DNA of 64,000 nucleotides from JAVJQS01 sp040218815 (GTDB lineage: Bacteria > Bacteroidota > Bacteroidia > Flavobacteriales_E > Vicingaceae): assembly GCA_040218815.1 (NCBI GenBank), contig JAVJQS010000007.1, positions 83,579 to 147,578 of the forward strand, given 5' to 3'. Below the pieces are notes generated by a model. It was not told the origin of the DNA. It saw only the letters and a list, made by a program, of their open reading frames with translations, and ran no database searches. Both the position numbers and the translations under genes were made by a program. Position 1 is the stretch's first letter, and each line of letters begins with the position of its first letter. This document shows positions 1-7,800 of this stretch, one piece after another.

Positions 1-2
1 AC

Positions 3-407
3 GAATTGGATGTTTACTTAGATGAACTGAAAAGCTTCCCCGATACAAAGCATAAACTGAAAACCAAGAAAGGCAACGCCTTTTTCCAAAAAATGGACAT
101 TTTTGCCAATAAAATGTGGTACTCCTATCAAGACACTCCCTATGAGTTTGTTGAAATGAGTTTGACGCGGGTAAAAGAAATTTTAGAGGAAAATAAAAAA
201 GGGGAAACTGTAGCTGAGTTGAAAGATTATCAAGACATTCCTGTTGTTTCTACTCCAGATTATGCCAATGTAGTCGGACAGGATGACTTAACTCGTTTTG
301 ATCAAAAGAATAAGAAAGGGAAAAATAAAAAACGCAGAAATAACAAGCGCAGGAAAAATAACTCTTCTGGTCCTAATAATCCGAAATCGAATAACAAGTC
401 CAACTAA
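3..407 (+). CDS. ricT: RicT/PSP1 C-terminal domain protein, 3' part
   Basis: Only the last ~134 codons are present; the frame is open to the left edge and the true start lies outside the window. The fragment matches the end of the Bacteroidota RicT (PSP1 domain) protein: an LKTKKGNA/QKMDIF stretch, then MWYSYQD and a helical VKEILEENKK segment. The last ~35 residues are a Lys/Arg/Asn-rich tail, probably disordered and nucleic-acid-binding. RicT homologues act in RNA-processing and regulatory complexes in Firmicutes; the role in Bacteroidota is less clear. The stop codon abuts the gldH start with no gap, so the two genes are almost certainly co-transcribed, an order familiar from flavobacteria. 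Confidence 0.75.
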   Translation, partial: ELDVYLDELKSFPDTKHKLKTKKGNAFFQKMDIFANKMWYSYQDTPYEFVEMSLTRVKEILEENKKGETVAELKDYQDIPVVSTPDYANVVGQDDLTRFDQKNKKGKNKKRRNNKRRKNNSSGPNNPKSNNKSN

Positions 408-881
408 ATGACGCTTAAAAAACTAATTTTCAGCTCTTTGCTTTTTATTATCTTTTTTGCTGCTTGTGATGAGGGAAGAATTTATGAAGAAAGCTTAAAA
501 ATCCCAGAGTCTGAATGGGAGAGAAATGAAACAGCAGAGTTTGAATTTGAGATTGAAGATAGCCTAGCTAGTTATACCTTTTCTCTGCACTTTAGACATG
601 CCGGGAATTACCCCTATAAAAACATTTATCTGTTTACAAAAACAAAAAGCCCTTCTGGAAAATTAGCAGTAGACACAGCGCAAATGATTTTAGCCAACAA
701 TCAAGGAAGGTGGTTAGGTAAAGGAATTGGCGACATTTATGATTATCAGTTCCAATTTAAAAAAGGTCCAATATTCCCTGAAAAGGGAAAGTATAAGGTG
801 GAAATCGAACAAGCTATGCGTGAAAAAACACTTAGCAATGTAACAGATATTGGAATAGGTATTAAAAAAATAAATCCTTAA
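408..881 (+). CDS. gldH: Gliding motility lipoprotein GldH
   Basis: 157 residues with a type II signal peptide and a lipobox ending FFAAC, so Cys20 is the lipidated residue. The mature part has the GldH pattern of an early acidic segment, FSLHFRH, YPYKNIYLF and GRWLGKGIGDIYDYQF blocks. In Flavobacterium johnsoniae GldH is a membrane lipoprotein needed for gliding and for function of the associated type IX secretion machinery. It starts at the base after the ricT stop and is followed 3 bases later by the penicillin-binding protein, giving a ricT-gldH-PBP1A operon. Its presence argues for a gliding or at least T9SS-bearing organism; PorZ and the SprB-like protein elsewhere in this window agree. 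Confidence 0.85.
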   Translation: MTLKKLIFSSLLFIIFFAACDEGRIYEESLKIPESEWERNETAEFEFEIEDSLASYTFSLHFRHAGNYPYKNIYLFTKTKSPSGKLAVDTAQMILANNQGRWLGKGIGDIYDYQFQFKKGPIFPEKGKYKVEIEQAMREKTLSNVTDIGIGIKKINP

Positions 882-884
882 AAT

Positions 885-3311
885 TTGAAAAAAGAAAAAA
901 GAAGTTACGGTTCTTACTTGCTTGGCTTTTGGTTGATTATAATTATTCCTTTGCTCGTTTTTTGCTTTTTACTTTACGCTGCAGGAAACTCTTGGGCTGG
1001 CTTCGATGAACTACCATCCTTTGAGCAGTTAGAAAACCCAAAAAGCAACTTGGCAACAGAAGTATATACTTCAGATGGTAAAATTCTAGGGAAATACTTT
1101 TACCAAAATCGGGTAAATGTCGATTATCAAGACTTATCACCCAACTTGATTGATGCACTAGTTTCTACTGAAGATGAGCGCTATTACGAGCATTCAGGTA
1201 TAGACCTTAGAGGTTTGGCTAGGGCTATTCTAAATGCCGGTTCAAGCGGAGGAGCAAGTACCATAACGCAACAACTGGCAAAAATGCTTTTTTCTGATTC
1301 CCCACAATCCACATGGGATAGAATAAAACAAAAAATGCAGGAGTGGATTATTGCAGCTCAGTTGGAAAGGAGATATACTAAAGAAGAAATTATTGCCATG
1401 TATTTTAATCGCTTCGACTTTGTGAATAATGCTGTTGGGATTAAATCAGCTGCTCAGGTTTACTTTGGAAAATCACCTGATAGTCTTAAAATTGAGGAGG
1501 CAGCCCTGCTTGTAGGGATGTTGAAAAACCCTTCTTTATTTAACCCTGTAAGCAGAGAAGACACTACTTTGCATCGCAGGAATGTAGTGCTATTTCAAAT
1601 GAAAAGAAATGAGGTATTAACTGCTGGACAGTATGATAGCTTGAAACAATTACCGCTAAGCTTAAACTATTCTCAGGTAGACCACAAAGATGGTATTGCT
1701 CCCTACTTTAGAGAAGTATTAAGAGCCGAATTGAAAAACATCTTCAACGAGAAAGATGAAGAGGGATTGCCAATGCTTAGAAAAGCGAATGGAGAAGAGT
1801 ATGATATTTATAAAGATGGCTTAAAGATTTACACCACAATCAACTATAAAATGCAGGAATATGCAGAGTGGGCGGTAAAAGAGCACATGAGCTACCAACT
1901 GCAAAAAGATTTTTTCAAAAACCTTTCAAAAAAGAAGAATGCTCCATTTGATTGGCGCGTTTCTCAACAAGAGGTGGATAATATTTTAAATGCCGCCATG
2001 AAACGAAGTGAGCGATACTTAATCATGAGCGGAGAACAATGTGCCAATTGTGGCAGAAGAGGCCGTTTTCTAGAAGAAAAAACGATTAAAGGTAAGAAAG
2101 TAGTGCTCTGTTTGGCTGATGATTGCAAGCATGAGACCCCCATTCACCCAAAAGATTCCATCATTGCATCTTTTGATCGACCAACAAAAATGAAAGTTTT
2201 TTCTTGGAATGGAGAAATTGATACAATCATGACTCCAATGGATTCAATTCGGTATTACAAGAGCTTTTTACAGGCTGGATTAATGTCAATGGACCCTCGA
2301 ACAGGATACATTAAAGCATGGGTTGGTGGTATCAATTATGAGCATTTTGCCTATGATCATGTTCGTCAATCTAAACGGCAAGTTGGCTCAACTTTTAAGC
2401 CTTTTGTTTATTCTGTTGCGGTAGATGAGGGCTTTTCACCGTGTTATGAGGTGCCTAATGTACCTGTGCCTTTTAGAAAAGGAGAGTTTGGCCTATTGAA
2501 AGACTGGACTGCAAAAAATAGTACGGACGACTACGGCTATAATGTGACGTTGAAGTATGGCTTAGCCAACTCTATGAATACGGTTACCTCTTGGGTAATG
2601 AAACAGTTTGGCCCAGAAAGGGTCATCAAAATGGCAAGAAGTATGGGTATAACTTCTGATCTGCCAGCAGTGCCTTCCTTGGCGCTTGGTGTTGCGGATG
2701 TTTCTGTTTTTGAAATGGTTGGTGCCTTCTCGACTTTTGCAAACAAAGGCAATTGGATTGAGCCACAGTTTTTAACACGAATAGAAGATAAAGATGGGAA
2801 CATCATCAAAGAGTTTGTGCCAGACACAAGAGAAGTTTTAAGTGAAGAAAAAGCATATGTAATGCTGAATTTATTGAAGGGAGTCACAAGCTACAATTAC
2901 AATAAGTTCAAAGATAAAAATGTGGCTGGAACAGGTATTCGATTGCGCTTTGCAAAAAGTGAAGAAAGGCCTTATGCAGATATTCAATACCCCATTGCTG
3001 GAAAAACTGGAACCACACAAAATAATTCAGACGGATGGTTTATGGGTGCTACACCTGATTTAGTGACAGGGGTTTGGGTAGGTGCCGAAGATAGAAGTGT
3101 TCGTTTTACTTACACTAGTGATGGACAAGGCGCTAATACTGGTTTGCCAATTTGGGGATATTACATGAATAAGATATATGCTGATTCTACTCTTAAAATT
3201 TCAACAGAAGATTTTGAAAAGCCCGACACCCCTTTAAGCATTCAATTAGATTGTGAGGAGTATGAAAAATCAAGGCAATCGAACAGCAATGCTGAACCAG
3301 TATTTGATTAA
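885..3311 (+). CDS. mrcA: Class A penicillin-binding protein 1A (transglycosylase/transpeptidase)
   Basis: 808 residues beginning with TTG, 3 bases after gldH. One N-terminal membrane helix (about residues 14-33) anchors a GT51 glycosyltransferase domain (roughly 55-225) with the catalytic EDERYYEHSG motif near residue 95. The C-terminal transpeptidase has Ser502 in STFK, SMN at about 563 and KTGTT at 707-711. The enzyme polymerises lipid II and cross-links peptidoglycan in the periplasm. Odd feature: between the two catalytic domains lies Cys386-x2-Cys389-x19-Cys409-x4-Cys414, followed by His416, a zinc-ribbon-like or disulfide module that I do not recognise from PBP1A. The symbol is a family-level assignment. 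Confidence 0.9.
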   Translation: MKKEKRSYGSYLLGFWLIIIIPLLVFCFLLYAAGNSWAGFDELPSFEQLENPKSNLATEVYTSDGKILGKYFYQNRVNVDYQDLSPNLIDALVSTEDERYYEHSGIDLRGLARAILNAGSSGGASTITQQLAKMLFSDSPQSTWDRIKQKMQEWIIAAQLERRYTKEEIIAMYFNRFDFVNNAVGIKSAAQVYFGKSPDSLKIEEAALLVGMLKNPSLFNPVSREDTTLHRRNVVLFQMKRNEVLTAGQYDSLKQLPLSLNYSQVDHKDGIAPYFREVLRAELKNIFNEKDEEGLPMLRKANGEEYDIYKDGLKIYTTINYKMQEYAEWAVKEHMSYQLQKDFFKNLSKKKNAPFDWRVSQQEVDNILNAAMKRSERYLIMSGEQCANCGRRGRFLEEKTIKGKKVVLCLADDCKHETPIHPKDSIIASFDRPTKMKVFSWNGEIDTIMTPMDSIRYYKSFLQAGLMSMDPRTGYIKAWVGGINYEHFAYDHVRQSKRQVGSTFKPFVYSVAVDEGFSPCYEVPNVPVPFRKGEFGLLKDWTAKNSTDDYGYNVTLKYGLANSMNTVTSWVMKQFGPERVIKMARSMGITSDLPAVPSLALGVADVSVFEMVGAFSTFANKGNWIEPQFLTRIEDKDGNIIKEFVPDTREVLSEEKAYVMLNLLKGVTSYNYNKFKDKNVAGTGIRLRFAKSEERPYADIQYPIAGKTGTTQNNSDGWFMGATPDLVTGVWVGAEDRSVRFTYTSDGQGANTGLPIWGYYMNKIYADSTLKISTEDFEKPDTPLSIQLDCEEYEKSRQSNSNAEPVFD

Positions 3312-3335
3312 TACTCTTAAAATTTATAACTTTCG
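3303..3335 (+). promoter_or_regulatory. Candidate Bacteroidota promoter for scoA
   Basis: TTTG at 3303-3306 and TAACTTTC at 3327-3334 are separated by 20 bases, close to the Bacteroidota sigma consensus of TTTG, 19-21 bases, TAnnTTTG. The -7 element differs from consensus in its last base. It overlaps the end of the penicillin-binding protein gene and would start transcription about 35 bases before scoA. Confidence 0.4.
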
Positions 3336-3375
3336 CTTAGCTTTCAAAAGCTATTAAGATAAAAGGATAACCGAC

Positions 3376-4071
3376 ATGAAAAAAGTAGTTAAAAATGCAA
3401 CAGAAGCCATTGATGGCATAAAAAGCGGTATGACGTTGATGTTAGGAGGTTTTGGCTTATGCGGCATCCCGGAGAAGTGCATTGAAGCACTCTCTCAGTA
3501 CCCTGAAATAACAGATTTAACCTGTATTTCAAACAATGCTGGAGTAGATGATTTTGGTTTAGGCTTATTATTGAAAAACCACCAAATAAAAAAAATGATC
3601 TCGTCATACGTTGGTGAAAATGCTGAATTTGAACGTCAAATGCTTAGCGGTGAACTAGAAGTAGACTTAACTCCACAAGGAACTTTAGCAGAAAAATGTA
3701 GAGCAGGTGGAGCGGGAATCCCAGCATTTTTTACTCCTGCTGGCTATGGAACCGAAATAGCTGAAGGCAAAGAAGTAAGAGAGTTTAACGGGAAAAAGTA
3801 CATTTTAGAAGAAAGTTTGGTTTCGGACTTTTCTATAGTTAAAGCTTGGAAGGGAGACACCAAAGGCAATTTAGTCTTTAAAGCTACAGCTCGAAATTTT
3901 AATCCAATTATGGCTATGGCTGGCAAAATCACCATTGCTGAGGTTGAGGAATTAGTGGAACCAGGAGAGTTAGATCCAAACGAAATTCACACACCAGGTA
4001 TTTTTGTGCACCGAATATTTGAAGGAAAGGATTATGAAAAGAGGATTGAACAACGAACTGTTGCCAGTTAA
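3376..4071 (+). CDS. scoA: Succinyl-CoA:3-ketoacid CoA-transferase, subunit A
   Basis: 231 residues with the family I CoA-transferase alpha-subunit fold: SGMTLMLGGFGLCGIPE near residues 17-33 is the coenzyme-A-binding GxGGF(G) region, followed by SNNAGVDDFG and a MISSYVGEN block. With ScoB it transfers CoA from succinyl-CoA to acetoacetate, feeding ketone bodies or leucine degradation products into central metabolism. The length is normal. The partner gene scoB normally follows directly; here about 465 bases, including an inverted-repeat-bounded element, separate them. Confidence 0.92.
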   Translation: MKKVVKNATEAIDGIKSGMTLMLGGFGLCGIPEKCIEALSQYPEITDLTCISNNAGVDDFGLGLLLKNHQIKKMISSYVGENAEFERQMLSGELEVDLTPQGTLAEKCRAGGAGIPAFFTPAGYGTEIAEGKEVREFNGKKYILEESLVSDFSIVKAWKGDTKGNLVFKATARNFNPIMAMAGKITIAEVEELVEPGELDPNEIHTPGIFVHRIFEGKDYEKRIEQRTVAS

Positions 4072-4076
4072 TTTCC

Positions 4077-4523
4077 CAATATAGCAATGTTCTAATGTAA
4101 TAATTGTGGAAGCTAAAGAAAACATAATATTAAAAAAATCAATATAATTTTCATTAACATTGATTGAATATGTTGAGGTTTTAGAAGCAAATAAAAAGTA
4201 TATTATTGCACGACAATTGTTAAAATCTGGCACATCAATTGGTGCTAATATTCATGAAGCACAAAATGCTGAAAGCAGAGCTGACTTTATTCATAAAGTT
4301 AAGATTGCTGCAAAAGAAGTAGAAGAAACAAAATACTGGTTAACCCTTTGCAAAGATTCAAAGTCTTATCCATTTGAAATAGAATTGGAAATAAAAATAA
4401 ATGAAATTGGACTTATCATTTATAAAATATTAAGTAGCAGCAGAAAAAATAACAATTAACTTAAAATACTAAATGGCACATTTATACATTAATAAATTGT
4501 TACATTGAAAAAATTGCTACATT
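4077..4523 (+). mobile_element. Inverted-repeat-bounded element carrying an IVP-like gene
   Basis: The spacer between scoA and scoB is bounded by a left arm (4077-4106) and a right arm (4495-4523). The reverse complement of the left arm matches the right arm at most positions: AATTrTTACATT, then a short A-rich stretch, then ATTGCTAyATT. The motif TACATT occurs three times in the right flank (4485-4490, 4501-4506, 4518-4523), and its complement occurs in the left arm. A broken four-helix-bundle (IVP-like) gene fills the middle. Relatives of this gene are known as intervening sequences in bacterial 23S rRNA, which are also bounded by pairing ends. No transposase is present; whether the element moved as a unit is inference. 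Confidence 0.5.
4106..4459 (+). pseudogene. Four-helix-bundle (23S rRNA IVP-like) protein, interrupted by a stop
   Basis: The family normally has about 115-120 residues. From GTG at 4106 the frame reads VEAKENIILKKSI, then TAA at 4145-4147, then continues in the same frame as FSLTLIEYVEVLE and on to the stop at 4457-4459. The SGTSIGANIHEAQ and KVKIAAKEVEETKYWL blocks are the family hallmark. Restoring one sense codon (CAA to TAA is one base change) gives a full-length protein, so I read this as a nonsense mutation. A shortened product from TTG at 4160 (99 residues) would lack part of helix 1. A natural downstream start remains possible but is unlikely. Confidence 0.65.
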
Positions 4524-4536
4524 AAACAATTATAAT

Positions 4537-5190
4537 ATGTTAGATAAAGTAGGTATTGCAAAGCGAATCGCACAAGAACTAGAAGATGGTTGGTATGTCA
4601 ATTTAGGAATAGGTATTCCGACATTAGTAGCCAACTATATTCCAAATGAAATTGATGTTACCCTTCAGTCAGAAAATGGGCTTTTGGGAATGGGGCCATT
4701 CCCCACCGAAGAAACAATCGATGCAGATTTAATTAATGCTGGGAAGCAAACTATTACTACACGGCCGGGCTCAGTATTTTTTGACTCTTCAGACAGTTTT
4801 GCGATGATTCGTGCAGGTAAAGTTCAGTTAACAGTCTTAGGTGCTATGGAAGTAGATCAAAATGGAGACATTGCCAACTGGAAAATTCCTGGAAAAATGG
4901 TGAAAGGCATGGGTGGTGCTATGGATTTAGTTGCCTCTGCTGAAAACATCATAGTGGCAATGATGCATACTAGCAGATCAGGTGAGTCTAAACTCTTAAA
5001 AAAATGTAGCCTACCGCTAACTGGTGTCAATTGCGTAACTAAAATAGTTACCAACTTGGCCGTTCTTGAAGTAAAAAATGGTTCATTTCACTTACAAGAA
5101 AGAGCCCCAGGAGTGAGTGTAGAGGAAATTCAGGAGGCTACTGAGGGTAATTTAATTGTTGAAGGAACTATACCCGAAATGAAGATTTAA
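4537..5190 (+). CDS. scoB: Succinyl-CoA:3-ketoacid CoA-transferase, subunit B
   Basis: 217 residues; the beta subunit of the heteromeric CoA-transferase. The SENGLLGMGPFP block near residues 47-58 contains the catalytic glutamate of the family (Ser-Glu-Asn-Gly), and GIGIPTLVANYIP precedes it. The gene lies 14 bases after the right arm of the inverted-repeat element, so its expression depends on read-through from scoA or on a promoter within the element. The stop codon abuts the next ATG at 5191 with no spacer, which links it to a membrane protein of unrelated appearance. Confidence 0.92.
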   Translation: MLDKVGIAKRIAQELEDGWYVNLGIGIPTLVANYIPNEIDVTLQSENGLLGMGPFPTEETIDADLINAGKQTITTRPGSVFFDSSDSFAMIRAGKVQLTVLGAMEVDQNGDIANWKIPGKMVKGMGGAMDLVASAENIIVAMMHTSRSGESKLLKKCSLPLTGVNCVTKIVTNLAVLEVKNGSFHLQERAPGVSVEEIQEATEGNLIVEGTIPEMKI

Positions 5191-7074
5191 ATGAAACCAG
5201 CTCAGCAACTTCATAAGTTGTTCAACTCTAAATTAATCGCGGTGCTAATCGCGATTTTTATTTTTGTTGCTCATTTAATTATGCGTAAGTATAATTACAT
5301 GGACTATAAAAATGTTTTAGGTTGGGACATTTTAGCCTACTACATCTATCTGCCTTTTACTTTTATTTATGGCGACCCTGGTATTGCTGACCAATCTATT
5401 GTCCAATATATTTTTGAGACTTATCAGCCATCTGGAACTTTTTATCAAGCCTTCCCCCTTCCCAATGGAAATTGGTCCCCCATGTATACGCTTGGGTTTG
5501 CAATTTTGTATTTCCCCTTCTTCATTATTGGCCATATCTGGGCATTACTAAGCAGCTATCCAGCAGATGGTTTTTCTTATCCCTATCAAGTGGCTATTTC
5601 CAATGGAGTTATGGTTTATATTATCGGTGGGATATTTGCGCTGAGAAAGTTGTTGAAACGCTACTTTAGCGACCTTAATACTACTCTTGTACTTTTATGT
5701 ATGTTGTTGGGTACTTCGTTTTTTCACGAAGCCATTGCCTATGAAATTGGTCCCCATGCTATGATGTTTGCTGGATTTGCGACCATACTGTGGTTAAATG
5801 CAAAATGGCATGATCACCCTACTATGAAAACCGCTTTCTGGTTGGGCTTAGTAAGTGGCCTCTGCATATTAGCAAGAGGAAGTGGGATTTTTGTCGCAAT
5901 AATTCCCGTCCTGTGGGGAGTATATAACAAAGAAAGTTTACTCCAAAAAATCAATCTTTTATGGGTGAATTATCGGCAAATTCTTGTTGGATTTGTGGGC
6001 TTAGGAGTTTTTCCATTAATCCAGATCATCTACTGGAAATATGTAACAGGAGAATTTATTTTCAACACCTACCAGGTTACCCCAGGTTTTGATTGGTTCA
6101 GTCCGCACTTTGAGAAAGTTTTTTTTAGCTATAAAAAAGGCTGGCTACTTTACACTCCTATGATTGCCTTCTGTATTTTGGGCTTATTCCTAATTTGGAA
6201 AAACAATAAAAAAATTGCCCTTTCAATTATAGTCTTCTTTATTGTTAACGTATATGTTATTTCTGCGTGGGGAACTTGGTGGCAAGGAGGAAGTTTTGGT
6301 TCTCGTTATTTTGTTGATTCCTATCCAATTTTGGCTCTGCCTCTAGGTTATCTCATTAAGGAGCTTCTCCAAAAAAAGCTGTTATTTTTTAGTTTTGCTC
6401 CCCTAGCTGGTTTTTTTATTTTCTTAAATCTTTTTCAAACATGGCAGTTTAATCAATTTATGTTCGATGGATACACCATGACAAAAGCATATTATTGGGA
6501 GATTTTTCTTGAAACTGAAGTTAGTGAAGAACAAAGAAAATTGGCAGAAATAACCAGGGACTTTAAACCAAAAGATATATTTAAAAACCCTGAAGACTAT
6601 ACTTCACATACAGAAGCTTTCATGGATTTTGACAAGGTTAACACCATTCCTTTAGAAGAGAAGTTTTTAGATTCCAATAAGGCCTATAGCGGCACGTATT
6701 CCGCAAAAATTACTCCTGATATTATGTTCGGTCCGACATATAAAATTCCTTATTATGAGTTAACCAGTAGAGAGCACGCTTGGATCAAAGTTAGCTTTCA
6801 TTATTATTCAGAATCCCCCTTCACTGAGAGCAATCCTACATTTGTAATTGAGATGGACCATAATAATGGACAGTATATCGAAAAAAGAAGAGATTGGGAA
6901 CTCAAAAGTGAAAATCCTATGGTGGGTGAATGGAACTATTTTGAAATTGACTATTTAACACCCTACCCATTATCTGAGCAGAACGATGTATTTATAATAT
7001 ACGTTTATGTGCCAGGCAACAAGCCAATAAATATCGATGATTTCAAAGTTGAAGTTTTTGAACGAAACTGGTAA
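5191..7074 (+). CDS. Multi-pass membrane protein, GT-C glycosyltransferase-like
   Basis: 627 residues. About ten hydrophobic helices occupy residues 15-425, followed by a soluble C-terminal portion of some 200 residues that begins with a charged helix and continues as a beta-rich part. The first periplasmic loop contains GWDILAYYIYLP, placed where GT-C fold enzymes (PMT, ArnT-like) carry their catalytic acidic residue. An AWGTWWQGGSFGSRYFVDSYP block late in the membrane region recalls other bacterial GT-C proteins. It begins immediately after scoB and is followed 3 bases later by a dolichyl-phosphate-type glycosyltransferase, a plausible supplier of its lipid-linked sugar. The substrate is unknown. 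Confidence 0.6.
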   Translation: MKPAQQLHKLFNSKLIAVLIAIFIFVAHLIMRKYNYMDYKNVLGWDILAYYIYLPFTFIYGDPGIADQSIVQYIFETYQPSGTFYQAFPLPNGNWSPMYTLGFAILYFPFFIIGHIWALLSSYPADGFSYPYQVAISNGVMVYIIGGIFALRKLLKRYFSDLNTTLVLLCMLLGTSFFHEAIAYEIGPHAMMFAGFATILWLNAKWHDHPTMKTAFWLGLVSGLCILARGSGIFVAIIPVLWGVYNKESLLQKINLLWVNYRQILVGFVGLGVFPLIQIIYWKYVTGEFIFNTYQVTPGFDWFSPHFEKVFFSYKKGWLLYTPMIAFCILGLFLIWKNNKKIALSIIVFFIVNVYVISAWGTWWQGGSFGSRYFVDSYPILALPLGYLIKELLQKKLLFFSFAPLAGFFIFLNLFQTWQFNQFMFDGYTMTKAYYWEIFLETEVSEEQRKLAEITRDFKPKDIFKNPEDYTSHTEAFMDFDKVNTIPLEEKFLDSNKAYSGTYSAKITPDIMFGPTYKIPYYELTSREHAWIKVSFHYYSESPFTESNPTFVIEMDHNNGQYIEKRRDWELKSENPMVGEWNYFEIDYLTPYPLSEQNDVFIIYVYVPGNKPINIDDFKVEVFERNW

Positions 7075-7077
7075 ACT

Positions 7078-7791
7078 ATGAAAAAACTCTCCATATTAAT
7101 CCCCGCCTACAACGAAGAACGAACCATTTTACCGCTACTACATCGGCTGAAAAATCTGCAGTTACCAGAAGGTTTAGATAAGGAGCTGATACTTGTAAAT
7201 GACTGTTCGACAGATAATACTGAACAACTAATTAAGAGCTTTATAAAAGATAACCTAGCACTCGATATACAGTACTGTTTACAAGAAAAAAATCAAGGAA
7301 AAGGTGCCGTAATCAGAAAAGCGATAAGCCTTTCTAAAGGAGATTATTTAATTGTGCAGGATGCAGACTTAGAATACGACCCAAGAGAATACAATAAGTT
7401 ACTAACTCCTGTGCTTGAAGGTAATGCCGATGTAGTTTATGGTTCTCGATTTATTGGCGGAAACCCACATAGGGTATTATTCTTTTGGCATTCCATTGGA
7501 AATAAATTCCTCACCTTTTTATCAAACATGTTCACCAATTTAAACTTAACAGACATGGAAACCTGTTATAAATTGATGGATGCCAAAATTGCCAAGTCGC
7601 TTGAGCTCAATGAAAACAGATTTGGTTTTGAACCAGAAATTACAGCTAAACTGGCTCGAATACCCAACATAAGGATCTTCGAAGTTGGAATATCATATTA
7701 TGGTAGAACCTATGAAGAAGGTAAGAAAATTGGATGGAAAGACGGATTTAGAGCAATTTACTGTATCTTAAAGTATGGCTTGTTACGCTGA
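7078..7791 (+). CDS. Family 2 glycosyltransferase, polyprenyl-phosphate sugar synthase type
   Basis: 237 residues with a GT-A fold: LSILIPAYNEERTI at the N-terminus, VNDCSTDNTEQL, then the metal-binding VQDADLEYDPREY block near residues 97-109. The GSRFIGG and NMFTNLNLTDMETCYKLM segments are typical of the DPM1/ALG5-like branch, which loads a sugar onto polyprenyl phosphate at the cytoplasmic face. No membrane helix is evident. It lies 3 bases after the GT-C-like protein and converges on the next gene, with TTAATTAA between the stops. The sugar cannot be read from the sequence. Confidence 0.85.
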   Translation: MKKLSILIPAYNEERTILPLLHRLKNLQLPEGLDKELILVNDCSTDNTEQLIKSFIKDNLALDIQYCLQEKNQGKGAVIRKAISLSKGDYLIVQDADLEYDPREYNKLLTPVLEGNADVVYGSRFIGGNPHRVLFFWHSIGNKFLTFLSNMFTNLNLTDMETCYKLMDAKIAKSLELNENRFGFEPEITAKLARIPNIRIFEVGISYYGRTYEEGKKIGWKDGFRAIYCILKYGLLR

Positions 7792-7800
7792 TTTAATTAA

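Noticed and set aside
4160..4459. A complete 99-residue four-helix protein starting at TTG
   Set aside because: It lacks the start of helix 1, which is present in frame upstream of a stop codon; recorded as an interrupted gene.
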